Source: an uncultured Clostridia bacterium (GTDB lineage: Bacteria; Bacillota; Clostridia; Oscillospirales; Ruminococcaceae). From it: 64,000 nt of DNA. The notes below the pieces were generated by a model that was not told the origin of the DNA, ran no database searches, and saw nothing but the letters and a program-made list of their open reading frames with translations. The position numbers and the translations under genes are program-made. Positions 52,141 to 60,525 of this stretch are shown here, one piece after another (the first letter of the stretch is position 1; each line of letters begins with the position of its first letter). The stretch covers positions 248,001-312,000 of the forward strand of contig CAMCFA010000001.1 of assembly GCA_945873955.1 (NCBI GenBank). The letters are read 5' to 3'.

Positions 52141-53160
52141 TTAAAATTGTTCGAGGAACTTCATGTTATTCTCGTAAAGCAGGCGCATGTCCTCGATCTC
52201 ATAACGGAGCATGGTGATACGCTCAATGCCTATGCCGAATGCAAAGCCGCTGTATTCCTCAGGGTCAATGCCGCAGTTTTCAAGCACCTTGGGGTGAACT
52301 ACTCCGGCGCCGAGGATCTCAATCCAGCCCTCCCCCTTGCACAGCGGGCAGCCCTTGCCTCCGCAGCGGAAGCACTGGAAGTCTATCTCGCAGCTAGGCT
52401 CGGTGTACGGGAAGTGGTGCGGTCTGAATTTCAGCTTCATGCCCTCGCCGTACAGCTTCTTCGCGAATACTTCAAGCGTACCCTTGAGGTCGGCAAAGGT
52501 GATGTTCTTGTCGATAACAAGACCCTCGCACTGATGGAATATCGGTGAATGCGTGCCGTCCACCTCGTCCCGGCGGTAAACACGTCCCGGGCTGATGATA
52601 GCGATAGGGGGCTTCTCTTTAAGCATTGTGCGGATCTGCACAGAGGAGGTCTGCGTTCTAAGCAGAACGTCATCGGTGATGTAGAATGTATCCTGCGGGT
52701 CGCGGGCGGGGTGTCCCTCCAGCGTATTCAGCATGTCGAAGCAGTACTTTGTTTCCTCGATCTCCGGACCGTCAACAACGGTGTAGCCCATGCCAAGGAA
52801 TATGGATTTAAGCTCGTCCAGCACTATGTTCATAGGGTGGCGCTTTGCGATGAGTCTGCGCTTGCCGGGCATGGTGACGTCCACGGTTTCGGTTCTTAAG
52901 CGCAGGTCTGTCATTGCGGACTTCAGCGTGTTGGTCTTGTCCTTTACCGCGTTTTCAATATCAGAGCGGATCTCGTTGGCAAGCTGACCGATCACCGGAC
53001 GCTCGTCTGCGGAAAGCCCGCCCATCTGCTTCAGAATAGCGGTGAGTTCGCCCTTTTTGCCGAGGAACTTTACTCTGAGAGAGTCGATCTCTTTCATGTC
53101 CGCGCAGGACTTTACCGCCTTCAGCGCTTCCTCTCTGATTGCCTGTAACTGTTCTTTCAT
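52141..53160 (-). CDS. pheS: Phenylalanyl-tRNA synthetase alpha chain
   Basis: A 339-residue class II synthetase subunit. Coiled-coil N-terminus (1-90), motif 2 region YRRDEVDGTHSPIFHQCEG, the phenylalanine-pocket segment and motif 3 GFAFGIGIERITMLRY. CFRCGGKGCPLCKGEGWIE has the paired cysteines typical of Gram-positive PheS. It activates phenylalanine. The operon has a sigma-A promoter and a leader of about 120 bases with two hairpins, but without the T-box consensus often seen in Firmicutes. Confidence 0.97.
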   Translation of the reverse strand: MKEQLQAIREEALKAVKSCADMKEIDSLRVKFLGKKGELTAILKQMGGLSADERPVIGQLANEIRSDIENAVKDKTNTLKSAMTDLRLRTETVDVTMPGKRRLIAKRHPMNIVLDELKSIFLGMGYTVVDGPEIEETKYCFDMLNTLEGHPARDPQDTFYITDDVLLRTQTSSVQIRTMLKEKPPIAIISPGRVYRRDEVDGTHSPIFHQCEGLVIDKNITFADLKGTLEVFAKKLYGEGMKLKFRPHHFPYTEPSCEIDFQCFRCGGKGCPLCKGEGWIEILGAGVVHPKVLENCGIDPEEYSGFAFGIGIERITMLRYEIEDMRLLYENNMKFLEQF

Positions 53161-53280
53161 TAGTTTAAATCAATCCTTCCCTGTTCGGAATATTTCCGCG
53201 CCGTATCACGGCACTGTTATTCTTTGCCGGAGCTTCACCCCGGAATAATTTGCCAGATATAGTGAGAACACTATGCATAC
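53161..53280 (-). promoter_or_regulatory. pheS leader with two hairpins, no T-box
   Basis: On the minus-strand RNA, CCGG-GGUGAAGCU-CCGG (about 53243-53227) and GCCGU-GAU-ACGGC (about 53204-53192) form hairpins. The T-box element UGGNACCGCG is not found. If there is feedback by phenylalanine supply it must work in another way. Confidence 0.45.
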
Positions 53281-53286
53281 TTCTTA

Positions 53287-53315
53287 ATTATATCACAACA
53301 TTGAGAAAATTTCAA
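53287..53315 (-). promoter_or_regulatory. Sigma-A type promoter for pheST
   Basis: On the minus strand, TTGAAA (53310-53315) and TATAAT (53287-53292) are spaced by 17 bases, just upstream of the leader. Confidence 0.8.
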
Positions 53316-53332
53316 GTGGCATATTGCCGGTA

Positions 53333-54202
53333 TCAGCCAGCCGCCGATTCTTCTGTCTGAGGCTGATAATCGCTGAACCGAACGGACATCAGCGTGTCCT
53401 TGCCGTCCCAGCGGCTGATCGTGTACTCCATGTACTTCTCCGGCTGCGCCTGAAGTCCATTGATACCCGCTACCGCCGCGACAGTCGGGGGCAGATAACC
53501 TACAATGACCGTGTAAACGTCGCCGTCCTCGGCTACGCTGATTATCTGCGGAGAATAGGTGAGGTAACGGATATTCTTATTCGCGGAATAGGTGTGGGTC
53601 TCCTCGTCGTATACAAAGCGTACCTCGGCAGTGCCTACCGTCTGGTGCTCCAGAGATACCGTAGAGCCGAACAGCTCGCGGCAGGAGGCGCTGACGTTGT
53701 ACTCCGGGATAGTAAGTCCCATGCTGCCGTCCTTTTCAAATTCAGAGGTGTCGCTGTTTAACAGGATATTCCATATCGCGCAGGATATCTTGGAGGAATC
53801 CGGGATCTCATCTACCTCTTCAAACGGGGCGATATCGTTTACCACCACCGGGAAGATGAACGCCGCAAACTCGTTTTTCAGCGATGTGTTGTCCAGCAGA
53901 TTCGCGGTTACTCCCGCCACGAACCGCACCGACGAAACAAGTCCTATTATCGCCATAATAATCACAAACACCGCAAAACCGAAGAAAAACCTGCGTTTCT
54001 TCTTGCTGACCGGCTCGCTCTGTTCTGCCTCGGCAGCGCCGCCAAGCTCCGCGATATCGCTTTCGATGTCCGGTTCTGAATCCGGTTCAAGAGAACCGAA
54101 AAGCTGGTCGATAACCTTTTCGCCCTGCTGCTTTTCCGGCTGATTCTCCTGCTTATTTGCCGGCTGCCGGTTCTGGGGTGTATTTTTTCTTCTCTTTGCC
54201 AT
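53333..54202 (-). CDS. Hypothetical bitopic membrane protein
   Basis: A 289-residue protein with a hydrophilic cytoplasmic part rich in lysine, glutamine and acidic residues (1-72), one helix (about 73-97; FGFAVFVIIMAIIGLVSSVRFV) after a KKKRR stop, and an extracellular domain of about 190 residues with mixed strands and no recognised family. Some pieces (FDYxxTHTYSANKN-like, YTVIVGYLP) resemble small NTF2-like or lipocalin-like extracellular domains, but not clearly. It follows proA by 15 bases, so it is the third gene of the proBA transcript; whether it has anything to do with proline is unknown. Confidence 0.7.
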   Translation of the reverse strand: MAKRRKNTPQNRQPANKQENQPEKQQGEKVIDQLFGSLEPDSEPDIESDIAELGGAAEAEQSEPVSKKKRRFFFGFAVFVIIMAIIGLVSSVRFVAGVTANLLDNTSLKNEFAAFIFPVVVNDIAPFEEVDEIPDSSKISCAIWNILLNSDTSEFEKDGSMGLTIPEYNVSASCRELFGSTVSLEHQTVGTAEVRFVYDEETHTYSANKNIRYLTYSPQIISVAEDGDVYTVIVGYLPPTVAAVAGINGLQAQPEKYMEYTISRWDGKDTLMSVRFSDYQPQTEESAAG

Positions 54203-54217
54203 AAAAACCTTTCTTGA

Positions 54218-55462
54218 TCAACCGCGTATCTGACCGTTTCCATTTATCAGATATTTATAAGTGGTGAGCGCTTCCAGTCCCATAGGACCTCTCGCGTGGA
54301 GCTTCTGGGTGGAAATACCGATCTCAGCGCCAAGCCCGAACTCAAACCCGTCGGTAAAACGTGTGCTGGCGTTCACGTAGACCGCCGCCGCGTCTACACG
54401 CTGCTGGAAAAGCTCCGCATTGCGCAGGCTTTCGGTAACGATACACTCGCTGTGCTTTGTGCCGAAACGGTTGATATGCTCTATTGCTTCGTTTACGTCC
54501 TTTACTATCTTTGAGGCAAGGCGGTAGTCAAGGAACTCCTTCGCATAATCCTCATCGTCGGCGATTTTCTCAACTTCGACGAACTTCGCCGTTTCCTCGT
54601 CGCCGCGTATTGCGACTTTTCCCTGCCACTTCTCAGAGAGCTTTCTGAACAGCTCCGGCGCGACCTTTTCATGTACAAGAATGTTCTCGATAGCGTTGCA
54701 GACAGAGGGACGCTGGGTCTTTGCGTTGTTGATTATCTCCACTGCCATGTCGATATCGGCGCTTTCGTCGACGTAAACGTGGCAGTTGCCCTCGCCGGTC
54801 TGGATCACAGGGATCGTGGAATTTTCAATGACTGAGCGGATAAGTCCGCCGCCGCCCCGCGGGATAAGCAGGTCAATGTACTTGTTGAGCTTCATCATTG
54901 CGTTTGCTACGGCGCGGGAGGTGTCCTCAACAAGCTGTACGGCGTCGGGGTTGCAGCCGCAGGACGTGAGTGCTTCTCTCATAAGTCCCACCAGCGCCTT
55001 ATTAGAATTGATAGCGTCGCTGCCGCCACGGAGGACAACGGTGTTCCCCGCCTTGAAGCAGAGCGCAGCCGCGTCTACCGTGACGTTCGGGCGGGACTCA
55101 AAGATAATGCCGATAGTCCCGATAGGAACGCGCTTTTTCACGACATGCAGACCGTTGGGCAGGTCGCCGCCGCCGATAACTCCGCCGACAGGGTCCGGGA
55201 GGGAGATCACCTTGTCCACGCCCTCCGACATGCCGGATATCCGGGCTTCGGTGAGGGTCAGGCGGTCGATCATCGCCTCGGACATGCCGTTATTGCGTGC
55301 CGCTTCTATGTCCAGCCGGTTCGCCGAAATAAGCTCCCCGGCATGGGAACGCAGCGCAGCGGATATCGCTGAAAGAGCCTTATTCTTCTCATTAGTCCCC
55401 ATAACGGAGACCTCCGGCTCTGCCGCCTTTGCGTTTGCGCCTAACTGTTCAATGTATTCCAT
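54218..55462 (-). CDS. proA: Gamma-glutamyl phosphate reductase
   Basis: A 414-residue aldehyde-dehydrogenase-fold enzyme that reduces gamma-glutamyl phosphate to glutamate semialdehyde in proline synthesis. Family segments are RVPIGTIGIIFESRPNVTVD, LRGGSDAINSN, the catalytic cysteine in RPSVCNAIENIL and the C-terminal FGLGAEIGISTQKLHARGPMGLE. The ATG at 55460-55462 follows AAAGAGGTCAAC; eight upstream codons are not supported. It is 20 bases after proB. Confidence 0.96.
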   Translation of the reverse strand: MEYIEQLGANAKAAEPEVSVMGTNEKNKALSAISAALRSHAGELISANRLDIEAARNNGMSEAMIDRLTLTEARISGMSEGVDKVISLPDPVGGVIGGGDLPNGLHVVKKRVPIGTIGIIFESRPNVTVDAAALCFKAGNTVVLRGGSDAINSNKALVGLMREALTSCGCNPDAVQLVEDTSRAVANAMMKLNKYIDLLIPRGGGGLIRSVIENSTIPVIQTGEGNCHVYVDESADIDMAVEIINNAKTQRPSVCNAIENILVHEKVAPELFRKLSEKWQGKVAIRGDEETAKFVEVEKIADDEDYAKEFLDYRLASKIVKDVNEAIEHINRFGTKHSECIVTESLRNAELFQQRVDAAAVYVNASTRFTDGFEFGLGAEIGISTQKLHARGPMGLEALTTYKYLINGNGQIRG

Positions 55463-55482
55463 GTTGACCTCTTTCCGCAGTA

Positions 55483-56268
55483 TCACTTAAGTGCCTTGAA
55501 ATATGTACACCTCGGCTCGCCCTCGAACAGCTCGTAGAGCAGGTTCGGGTCATGATTGCCGATTATCACCGTGTCGATTCCCGCTTCGGTGGCTATCTGC
55601 GCCGCCTCTATCTTGGTGAGCATTCCGCCCGTGCCAAGTGCGCTTCCTGCACCCTGCGCCGCCGAAATTATCTCCGGGGTGATCTTCTCTACCAATGGTA
55701 TCAGCTTTGAGGAGGGATCCTTCGGATCGCCGTCGTAAAGACCGTCAACGTCGGTCAGCATTACCAGCAGGTCAGCCTCGCACAGGGACGCAACTATCGC
55801 CGATAGTGTGTCGTTTTCGTCGAAATCAAGCTGCTTTATCGAAATTGCGTCGTTCGCGTTGATTATCGGCACGACCTTCATCTCAAACAGCCTGTTGAAG
55901 GTGTTGATAACATTTGTCTTGCGCTCCTTGTTTGAGATAACATCTCTCGTCAGCAGGAGCTGCGCCACCTTGTGGTTGTATTTCCCGAAGGTCTCGCTGT
56001 AAAACGTCATCAGCTCCGACTGACCTATCGCCGCGCACGCCTGCTTGCCCGGCATGTCGGTGGGCTTGCCGGGAAGTCCCGCCTGCGCCGCGCCGACGCC
56101 CTGCGCGCCGGAGGTCACGAATATGACCTCTCTGCCGGAGTTCTTGATATCCGACATGACCTCAATGAGGCGCTGGCATTTTCTGATGTTCAGATGTCCT
56201 GTCGGGTAAGCCAGAGTGGAGCTGCCTACCTTTATTACAATACGCTTTTTATTCTCAAAATCCTTCAT
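55483..56268 (-). CDS. proB: Glutamate 5-kinase without PUA domain
   Basis: A 261-residue amino-acid kinase that phosphorylates glutamate at the start of proline synthesis. The fold is clear from VIKVGSSTLAYPTG, FVTSGAQGVGAAQAGL, VINANDAISI, LLVMLTDVDGLYDGDPK and GTGGMLTKIEAA. The C-terminal PUA domain of the longer enterobacterial enzyme is absent, which is common in Firmicutes and usually gives looser proline feedback. The ATG at 56266-56268 follows AGAGGG; the 24 upstream codons that extend to 56340 overlap the leader and promoter and are rejected. Confidence 0.95.
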   Translation of the reverse strand: MKDFENKKRIVIKVGSSTLAYPTGHLNIRKCQRLIEVMSDIKNSGREVIFVTSGAQGVGAAQAGLPGKPTDMPGKQACAAIGQSELMTFYSETFGKYNHKVAQLLLTRDVISNKERKTNVINTFNRLFEMKVVPIINANDAISIKQLDFDENDTLSAIVASLCEADLLVMLTDVDGLYDGDPKDPSSKLIPLVEKITPEIISAAQGAGSALGTGGMLTKIEAAQIATEAGIDTVIIGNHDPNLLYELFEGEPRCTYFKALK

Positions 56269-56342
56269 GGAGAACCCTCTTTCCGGTTCATGCTTGTCTT
56301 TCAGCGGAAGAAACCGCGTCTGCACATAAACGTACATCATAT

Positions 56343-56371
56343 ATTATATCAAAAAGTTGCCGGAATTGCAA
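56343..56371 (-). promoter_or_regulatory. Sigma-A type promoter for proBA
   Basis: On the minus strand, TTGCAA (56366-56371) and TATAAT (56343-56348) are spaced by 17 bases. The leader of about 70 bases is too short for a T-box. Confidence 0.78.
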
Positions 56372-56453
56372 CATAAATCTTCAAAATTTTTTCGTTAATA
56401 TAAAAACTTCTGACTTTCTATCTGAAAATTATGCGAAATAGATAAAAAACCTA

Positions 56454-56482
56454 TTGATTATTTATAGAATTTATGGTACAAT
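56454..56482 (+). promoter_or_regulatory. Sigma-A type promoter of the GTPase-nuclease operon
   Basis: TTGATT (56454-56459) and TACAAT (56477-56482) are spaced by 17 bases, about 55 bases before the first gene. The operon it drives probably extends to trmO. Confidence 0.78.
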
Positions 56483-56536
56483 TTAATTAACAAACGTGCA
56501 GTGATCTGCCGTATATTAAAAATCTAAGGAGAAATA

Positions 56537-57052
56537 ATGGATAATATAGCAGAACAGTTGGTGGAAAAACGCCGCACCGGCGCGGACACCGTAAAAAAAA
56601 TACTCATTTCAGTGGGAGCGCTGCTTCTGGCATCTTTCTTTATGTATCTTGCGATGATGGGCGCATTCACTATGGTCATCTTCGCGGTGCTTGTACTTGT
56701 GGGAGGCGTCTGGCTGCTGGGCAGCTTCGGCGTTGAGTACGAATACATCGTTACCAACAACGAAATGGACATCGACAAGATCATCGGCAGAAGAAAGCGC
56801 AAGCGCATGATCACCGTGGACATTTCAGAAGCGGAGGAATTCGCACCCTACCCTGCCGAACAGGACACTCCCGTTGACGCGACGGTACACGCGTATTCCG
56901 GCTCTGAGACCGACGCGTACTATCTGGTGGTAAACCACAGCGGCTACGGCAAGGTAAAGCTCATCTTCAATCCTAACGAAAAAATAAGGGAGGCAATTAT
57001 GCAGGAGCTCCCCAACGCGCTCCGCATAAAGCTCAGACGTAATGGCAGCTAA
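56537..57052 (+). CDS. Small membrane protein (DUF6106-like)
   Basis: A 171-residue protein with two close helices (about 22-42 and 46-66) near the N-terminus and a soluble cytoplasmic domain of about 100 residues containing FGVEYEYIVTNNEMDIDKIIGRRKRKRMI. The YEYxxTNxEMDIDKIxGRxKRK pattern is one I associate with a conserved Clostridial family of unknown function (DUF6106). The soluble part resembles a PH-like bacterial membrane domain. It starts the operon that contains the GTPase-nuclease fusion, and its end overlaps the AcpS-like gene by 11 bases. Confidence 0.75.
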   Translation: MDNIAEQLVEKRRTGADTVKKILISVGALLLASFFMYLAMMGAFTMVIFAVLVLVGGVWLLGSFGVEYEYIVTNNEMDIDKIIGRRKRKRMITVDISEAEEFAPYPAEQDTPVDATVHAYSGSETDAYYLVVNHSGYGKVKLIFNPNEKIREAIMQELPNALRIKLRRNGS

Positions 57053-57422
57053 CATTTTTATACGAGTAGGCACGAATATTATCGAATTAAAGCGAATACG
57101 CCGTGCCGCAAGAAATCCGAAATTCCTTGTGAAGTATTTCTCCGCAGATGAGATACGTTTCTTTGTTTCCCACAAGCTGTCTACGGAGCTTATCGCAGAA
57201 AATTACTGCGCTAAGGTCGCGTTCGCAAAGGCGATAGGCACGGGCTTCCGGGTAATTCGCCCTCAGGATATCTCGATACTTCGCGATAGGCTGAATTCGC
57301 CTTTCATCATCACCGACGGGCGCGCGAAAATGCTCGAAGAACGGGAAAACTATGTGTTCAACCTTTCCGTAGCACACTGTAAGACCTACGCAACGGCGAC
57401 GGTGATAATCAACAGAAAATAA
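57042..57422 (+). CDS. AcpS-like protein lacking both magnesium ligands
   Basis: A 126-residue protein with the holo-ACP synthase fold: VGTNIIELKRIRRA at the N-terminus, a central YCAKVAFAKAIGTGF helix and the C-terminal VFNLSVAHCKTYATATVI. In active AcpS the first motif is GTDIVEI and the central one is AAKEAFxKA; the aspartate and the glutamate hold the Mg2+ for phosphopantetheine transfer. Here they are N12 and V59. The glutamate-to-valine change needs more than one base change, so this is unlikely to be a sequencing error. The product probably has no transferase activity. It overlaps the preceding gene by 11 bases and lies 52 bases before the GTPase-nuclease gene. Confidence 0.8.
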   Translation: MAANIFIRVGTNIIELKRIRRAARNPKFLVKYFSADEIRFFVSHKLSTELIAENYCAKVAFAKAIGTGFRVIRPQDISILRDRLNSPFIITDGRAKMLEERENYVFNLSVAHCKTYATATVIINRK

Positions 57423-57426
57423 AATG

Positions 57427-57458
57427 TGCGCCGCACAGCTAGCTGCGGCGCATTTATT
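57427..57458 (+). other. Stem-loop before the GTPase-nuclease gene
   Basis: A perfect nine-base-pair stem TGCGCCGCA / TGCGGCGCA with an eight-base loop is followed by TTTATTA, two bases after the AcpS-like stop. It could be a weak terminator or attenuator that sets the level of the next gene. In TetM-type genes leader attenuation is known, so control by ribosome stalling is conceivable here but not shown. Confidence 0.55.
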
Positions 57459-57474
57459 ATGCAGGAATGATGAT

Positions 57475-60048
57475 ATGAAACGACTTGTTATCGGTATGAC
57501 CGCGCATGTGGACTCAGGAAAGACCACTCTTTCGGAGGCAATGCTTTATACTGCCGGGGAAATACGAAAGCTGGGCAGAGTTGACCACGGTGACGCTTTC
57601 CTCGACACGAACCCGCTGGAGCGCAGCCGCGGTATCACGATATTCTCTAAGCAGGCTGTGCTGAAATACGGCGGAAATGAATACACCCTTCTGGACACGC
57701 CGGGGCATGTGGATTTCTCCGCAGAAACAGAACGCGCTATGCGGGTGCTTGATTACGCCGTGCTGGTCATTAGCGGCACTGACGGCGTACAGAGCCATAC
57801 AGAAACCCTCTGGCGGCTGCTGAAGCGTTACAATATTCCGGCGTTCATTTTCGTGAACAAAATGGACATCTCGTTTCTGGGGCGGGATTCACTGATAAAT
57901 GAGCTGAAACGCAAGATCTCGCCGGGCTGCGTGGATTTCTCAGAGCAGCGCAGCCACGGCGAGCTTGCCGAGGAACTAGCGGAATGTTCAGAGGATATGA
58001 TGAACAGCTACCTTGACAACGGCGATATTTCACAGGAAATTATTTCCACGGAAATTTCCCGCAGGAATGTGTTCCCTGTTGTATTAGGCTCGGCGCTGAA
58101 GCTGAAAGGCGTGGACGAGCTGCTGAGAGTTATTGACGTTTACACGAAAGAACCTCCGCGGCAGCAGGAATTTGGCGCGGTCATCTACAAGATCACCGCG
58201 GACGAACAGGGCGCAAGGCTCACCCACATGAAAATAACCGGCGGTTCTCTGCGGGTGAAAACCCAGCTCTCCTGCGGAGGAAAGCAGGAAAAGGTGAATC
58301 AGATACGGGTGTATTCCGGCAGCAAATTCACGACGGCGGACGAAGCTCCGGCGGGGACGCTCTGCGCTGTGACCGGGCTTTTCGCCGGCAGCGCCGGAGA
58401 GGGTCTGGGAACGGAGAGCAACTGCGCTTCCCCGCTGTTAGAGCCGGTGCTGACCTACCGTATAATACTGCCGCCAAAAACCGACATTCCCTCCGCGCTG
58501 GAAAAGCTGCGCGCCCTGTCGGACGAAGACCCTATGCTGCGTATCGTGTGGAACGAACAGCTAAAAGAGATACACATTCAGCTTATGGGTGATATACAGC
58601 TTGAAATACTGAAAAGCGTTATAAATGAGCGTTTCGGGCTGGAGGTCGAATTCGACGAAGGCAGCATTGCCTACAAGGAAACCATTGCCGCCCCGGTGGA
58701 GGGCGTCGGGCATTACGAACCGCTCAGGCACTATGCGGAGGTCCACCTGCTGCTTGAACCGGCGGAGCGCGGCACTGGGCTGCAATTCTTCACCGACTGC
58801 CGCAAGGACGACCTTGACATCAACTGGCAAAGGCTGATACTCACACATCTTGAGGAAAAAACGCACCTCGGCGTACTCACCGGTTCACCGATAACCGATA
58901 TGAAAATTACCGTCGTCGCCGGGAAAGCGCACATCAAGCACACCGAGGGCGGCGACTTCCGGCAGGCTACCTACCGCGCCGTACGACAGGGACTGCGGTC
59001 TGTGGAGTCGGTGCTGCTCGAACCGTGGTACGAGTTCCGGCTTGCCGTTCCGCAGGAATGTACCGGGCGCGCCATGACTGACTTACAGCGAATGTCCGGT
59101 GAGGTAGATCCTCCCGAAACTGTCGGCGTGGAAACGGTATTCACCGGGAGCGCCCCTGTATCGGAGCTGCGCGGCTATCAGAGCGAGGTCGTGAGCTACA
59201 CCAAAGGCAAGGGGCGGCTGAGCTGTATCCCAAAGGGGTATTTCCACTGCCATAACTCGGAGGAGGTCATAGCCCGAATAGGCTACGACTGCGACGCGGA
59301 CACTGAAAACTCCGCGGACAGCGTGTTCTGCTCCCACGGAGCGGGTGTGCTTGTTCCGTGGAACGAAGCCCCCGCCAGAATGCATGTTGACAGCGGACTG
59401 AGATTTGGCGAAAACGAACATGAGGAAGCCGAGCCTGTGGTAACTCCCCAGCTTGTCAACAGCTACAAGCAGCGCGTCGCAGCCGACAAGGAACTAATGG
59501 AGATATTCGAGCGCACCTACGGCAAGATAAAGCGGAATGAACGCTCTGCCATGCATACCGAGAAATCACCTCCCCCGCCGAAAACGCCGAAGCTCCCTCT
59601 GCCGCCGCAGGGACCGGAGTATCTGCTGGTTGACGGCTACAACATCATTTTCGCATGGGACGAGCTGAACCGTCTGGCAAAGGAGAATCTTGAACTGGCG
59701 CGGTCAAGGCTCATCAACATTCTGTGCAATTACCAAGGCTTCCGGCGGTGCAATCTGATACTGGTGTTCGACGCATACTGCGTCAAGGGAAACCACCGGG
59801 AAATTGAGCAGGAAATGGGCATAACCGTTGTCTACACCAAAGAAGCGGAGACCGCCGATATGTTCATCGAAAAGACCGCCCATGAGCTGGGGCGGAAGCA
59901 CCGCGTCCGGGTGGCGACGTCGGACAATGTGGAGCAGATAATAATCCTCGGAAACGGCGCTGTCAGAGTTTCCGCGACGGAATTTCTGGCGGAGGTCACC
60001 GAGGTGGAAAATACAATAAGAAAAATCATAGAAGAAAAGTATAATTAG
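57475..60048 (+). CDS. TetM-like ribosomal GTPase fused to a YacP/Rae1-type NYN endoribonuclease
   Basis: An 857-residue fusion. Residues 1 to about 690 match ribosomal protection proteins (TetM/TetO, EF-G-like): G1 AHVDSGKTT (10-18), ERSRGITI switch I, DTPGHVDF with catalytic H78, NKMD (128-131), then the EF-G domains II-V. A proline-rich linker (about 696-712) leads to a complete NYN/PIN domain of the YacP/Rae1 type (715-857): LLVDGYNII (D720), LVFDAY (D766), ETADMF (E792, D795) and TSDNVEQ (D817). All acidic catalytic positions are present. Rae1 in Bacillus cuts mRNA in the ribosomal A site, the same site where TetM acts, so a GTPase-delivered A-site nuclease is a natural inference. The ATG at 57475 removes 17 unsupported codons. 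Tetracycline resistance is possible but not to be assumed. Confidence 0.88.
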   Translation: MKRLVIGMTAHVDSGKTTLSEAMLYTAGEIRKLGRVDHGDAFLDTNPLERSRGITIFSKQAVLKYGGNEYTLLDTPGHVDFSAETERAMRVLDYAVLVISGTDGVQSHTETLWRLLKRYNIPAFIFVNKMDISFLGRDSLINELKRKISPGCVDFSEQRSHGELAEELAECSEDMMNSYLDNGDISQEIISTEISRRNVFPVVLGSALKLKGVDELLRVIDVYTKEPPRQQEFGAVIYKITADEQGARLTHMKITGGSLRVKTQLSCGGKQEKVNQIRVYSGSKFTTADEAPAGTLCAVTGLFAGSAGEGLGTESNCASPLLEPVLTYRIILPPKTDIPSALEKLRALSDEDPMLRIVWNEQLKEIHIQLMGDIQLEILKSVINERFGLEVEFDEGSIAYKETIAAPVEGVGHYEPLRHYAEVHLLLEPAERGTGLQFFTDCRKDDLDINWQRLILTHLEEKTHLGVLTGSPITDMKITVVAGKAHIKHTEGGDFRQATYRAVRQGLRSVESVLLEPWYEFRLAVPQECTGRAMTDLQRMSGEVDPPETVGVETVFTGSAPVSELRGYQSEVVSYTKGKGRLSCIPKGYFHCHNSEEVIARIGYDCDADTENSADSVFCSHGAGVLVPWNEAPARMHVDSGLRFGENEHEEAEPVVTPQLVNSYKQRVAADKELMEIFERTYGKIKRNERSAMHTEKSPPPPKTPKLPLPPQGPEYLLVDGYNIIFAWDELNRLAKENLELARSRLINILCNYQGFRRCNLILVFDAYCVKGNHREIEQEMGITVVYTKEAETADMFIEKTAHELGRKHRVRVATSDNVEQIIILGNGAVRVSATEFLAEVTEVENTIRKIIEEKYN

Positions 60049-60060
60049 GAGGACAAAGAT

Positions 60061-60525
60061 ATGCTGCAAGAAAAAACACCCGCACCGGATTTCACGCTCA
60101 ATGACAAAGACGGAAACAAGGTCTCCCTGTCGGATTTCTGCGGTAAAAAGGTCGTTCTGTATTTCTACCCTAAGGACAACACTCCCGGCTACACACGGCA
60201 GGCGTGTGCCTTCGCGGCGGCGTACAACGATTTCCGCAGCGCGGATATTCAGGTTATCGGTATAAGCAAGGACAGCGAGGCTTCTCACCGGAAGTTCGCC
60301 GAGAAGTACGACCTGCCGTTTATCCTGCTGTCAGACCCGGAACTGGAGGTTATCAAGAAATACGACGTCTGGGCAGAGAAAAAGCTGTACGGGAAGCTCG
60401 GCTTCGGTGTGCTTAGAAGCACCTATATTATCGACGAAAATGGCGTTATTGAAAAGGCAATGCCGAAGGTAAAGCCGGACACCAATGCCGCGGAGATTCT
60501 CGCGTATCTGAAAGGAAAAGCATGA
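60061..60525 (+). CDS. Bcp/PrxQ-like thioredoxin-fold protein without the peroxidatic cysteine
   Basis: A 154-residue peroxiredoxin of the Bcp type in overall sequence: KTPAPDFTLNDKDGNKVSL, VVLYFYPKDNTPG, QVIGISKDSEASHRKF and STYIIDENGVIEKA. The active-site motif, normally TPGCTxEAC, reads TPGYTRQAC: Y44 replaces the peroxidatic cysteine, while the resolving cysteine C49 remains. The codon is TAC, one G-to-A transition from TGC. Unless this is an assembly error, the protein cannot reduce peroxide in the usual way. The gene is 12 bases after the GTPase-nuclease gene and overlaps trmO by four bases. Confidence 0.85.
   Translation: MLQEKTPAPDFTLNDKDGNKVSLSDFCGKKVVLYFYPKDNTPGYTRQACAFAAAYNDFRSADIQVIGISKDSEASHRKFAEKYDLPFILLSDPELEVIKKYDVWAEKKLYGKLGFGVLRSTYIIDENGVIEKAMPKVKPDTNAAEILAYLKGKA

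Noticed and set aside
53161-53280. Possible T-box before pheS
   Set aside because: The UGGNACCGCG antiterminator sequence and a specifier stem are not present, and no terminator precedes pheS.
57475-59550. Calling the GTPase a tetracycline-resistance gene
   Set aside because: The similarity to TetM/TetO is strong, but EF-G-like paralogues without resistance exist and the nuclease fusion points to another role; resistance cannot be read from the sequence.
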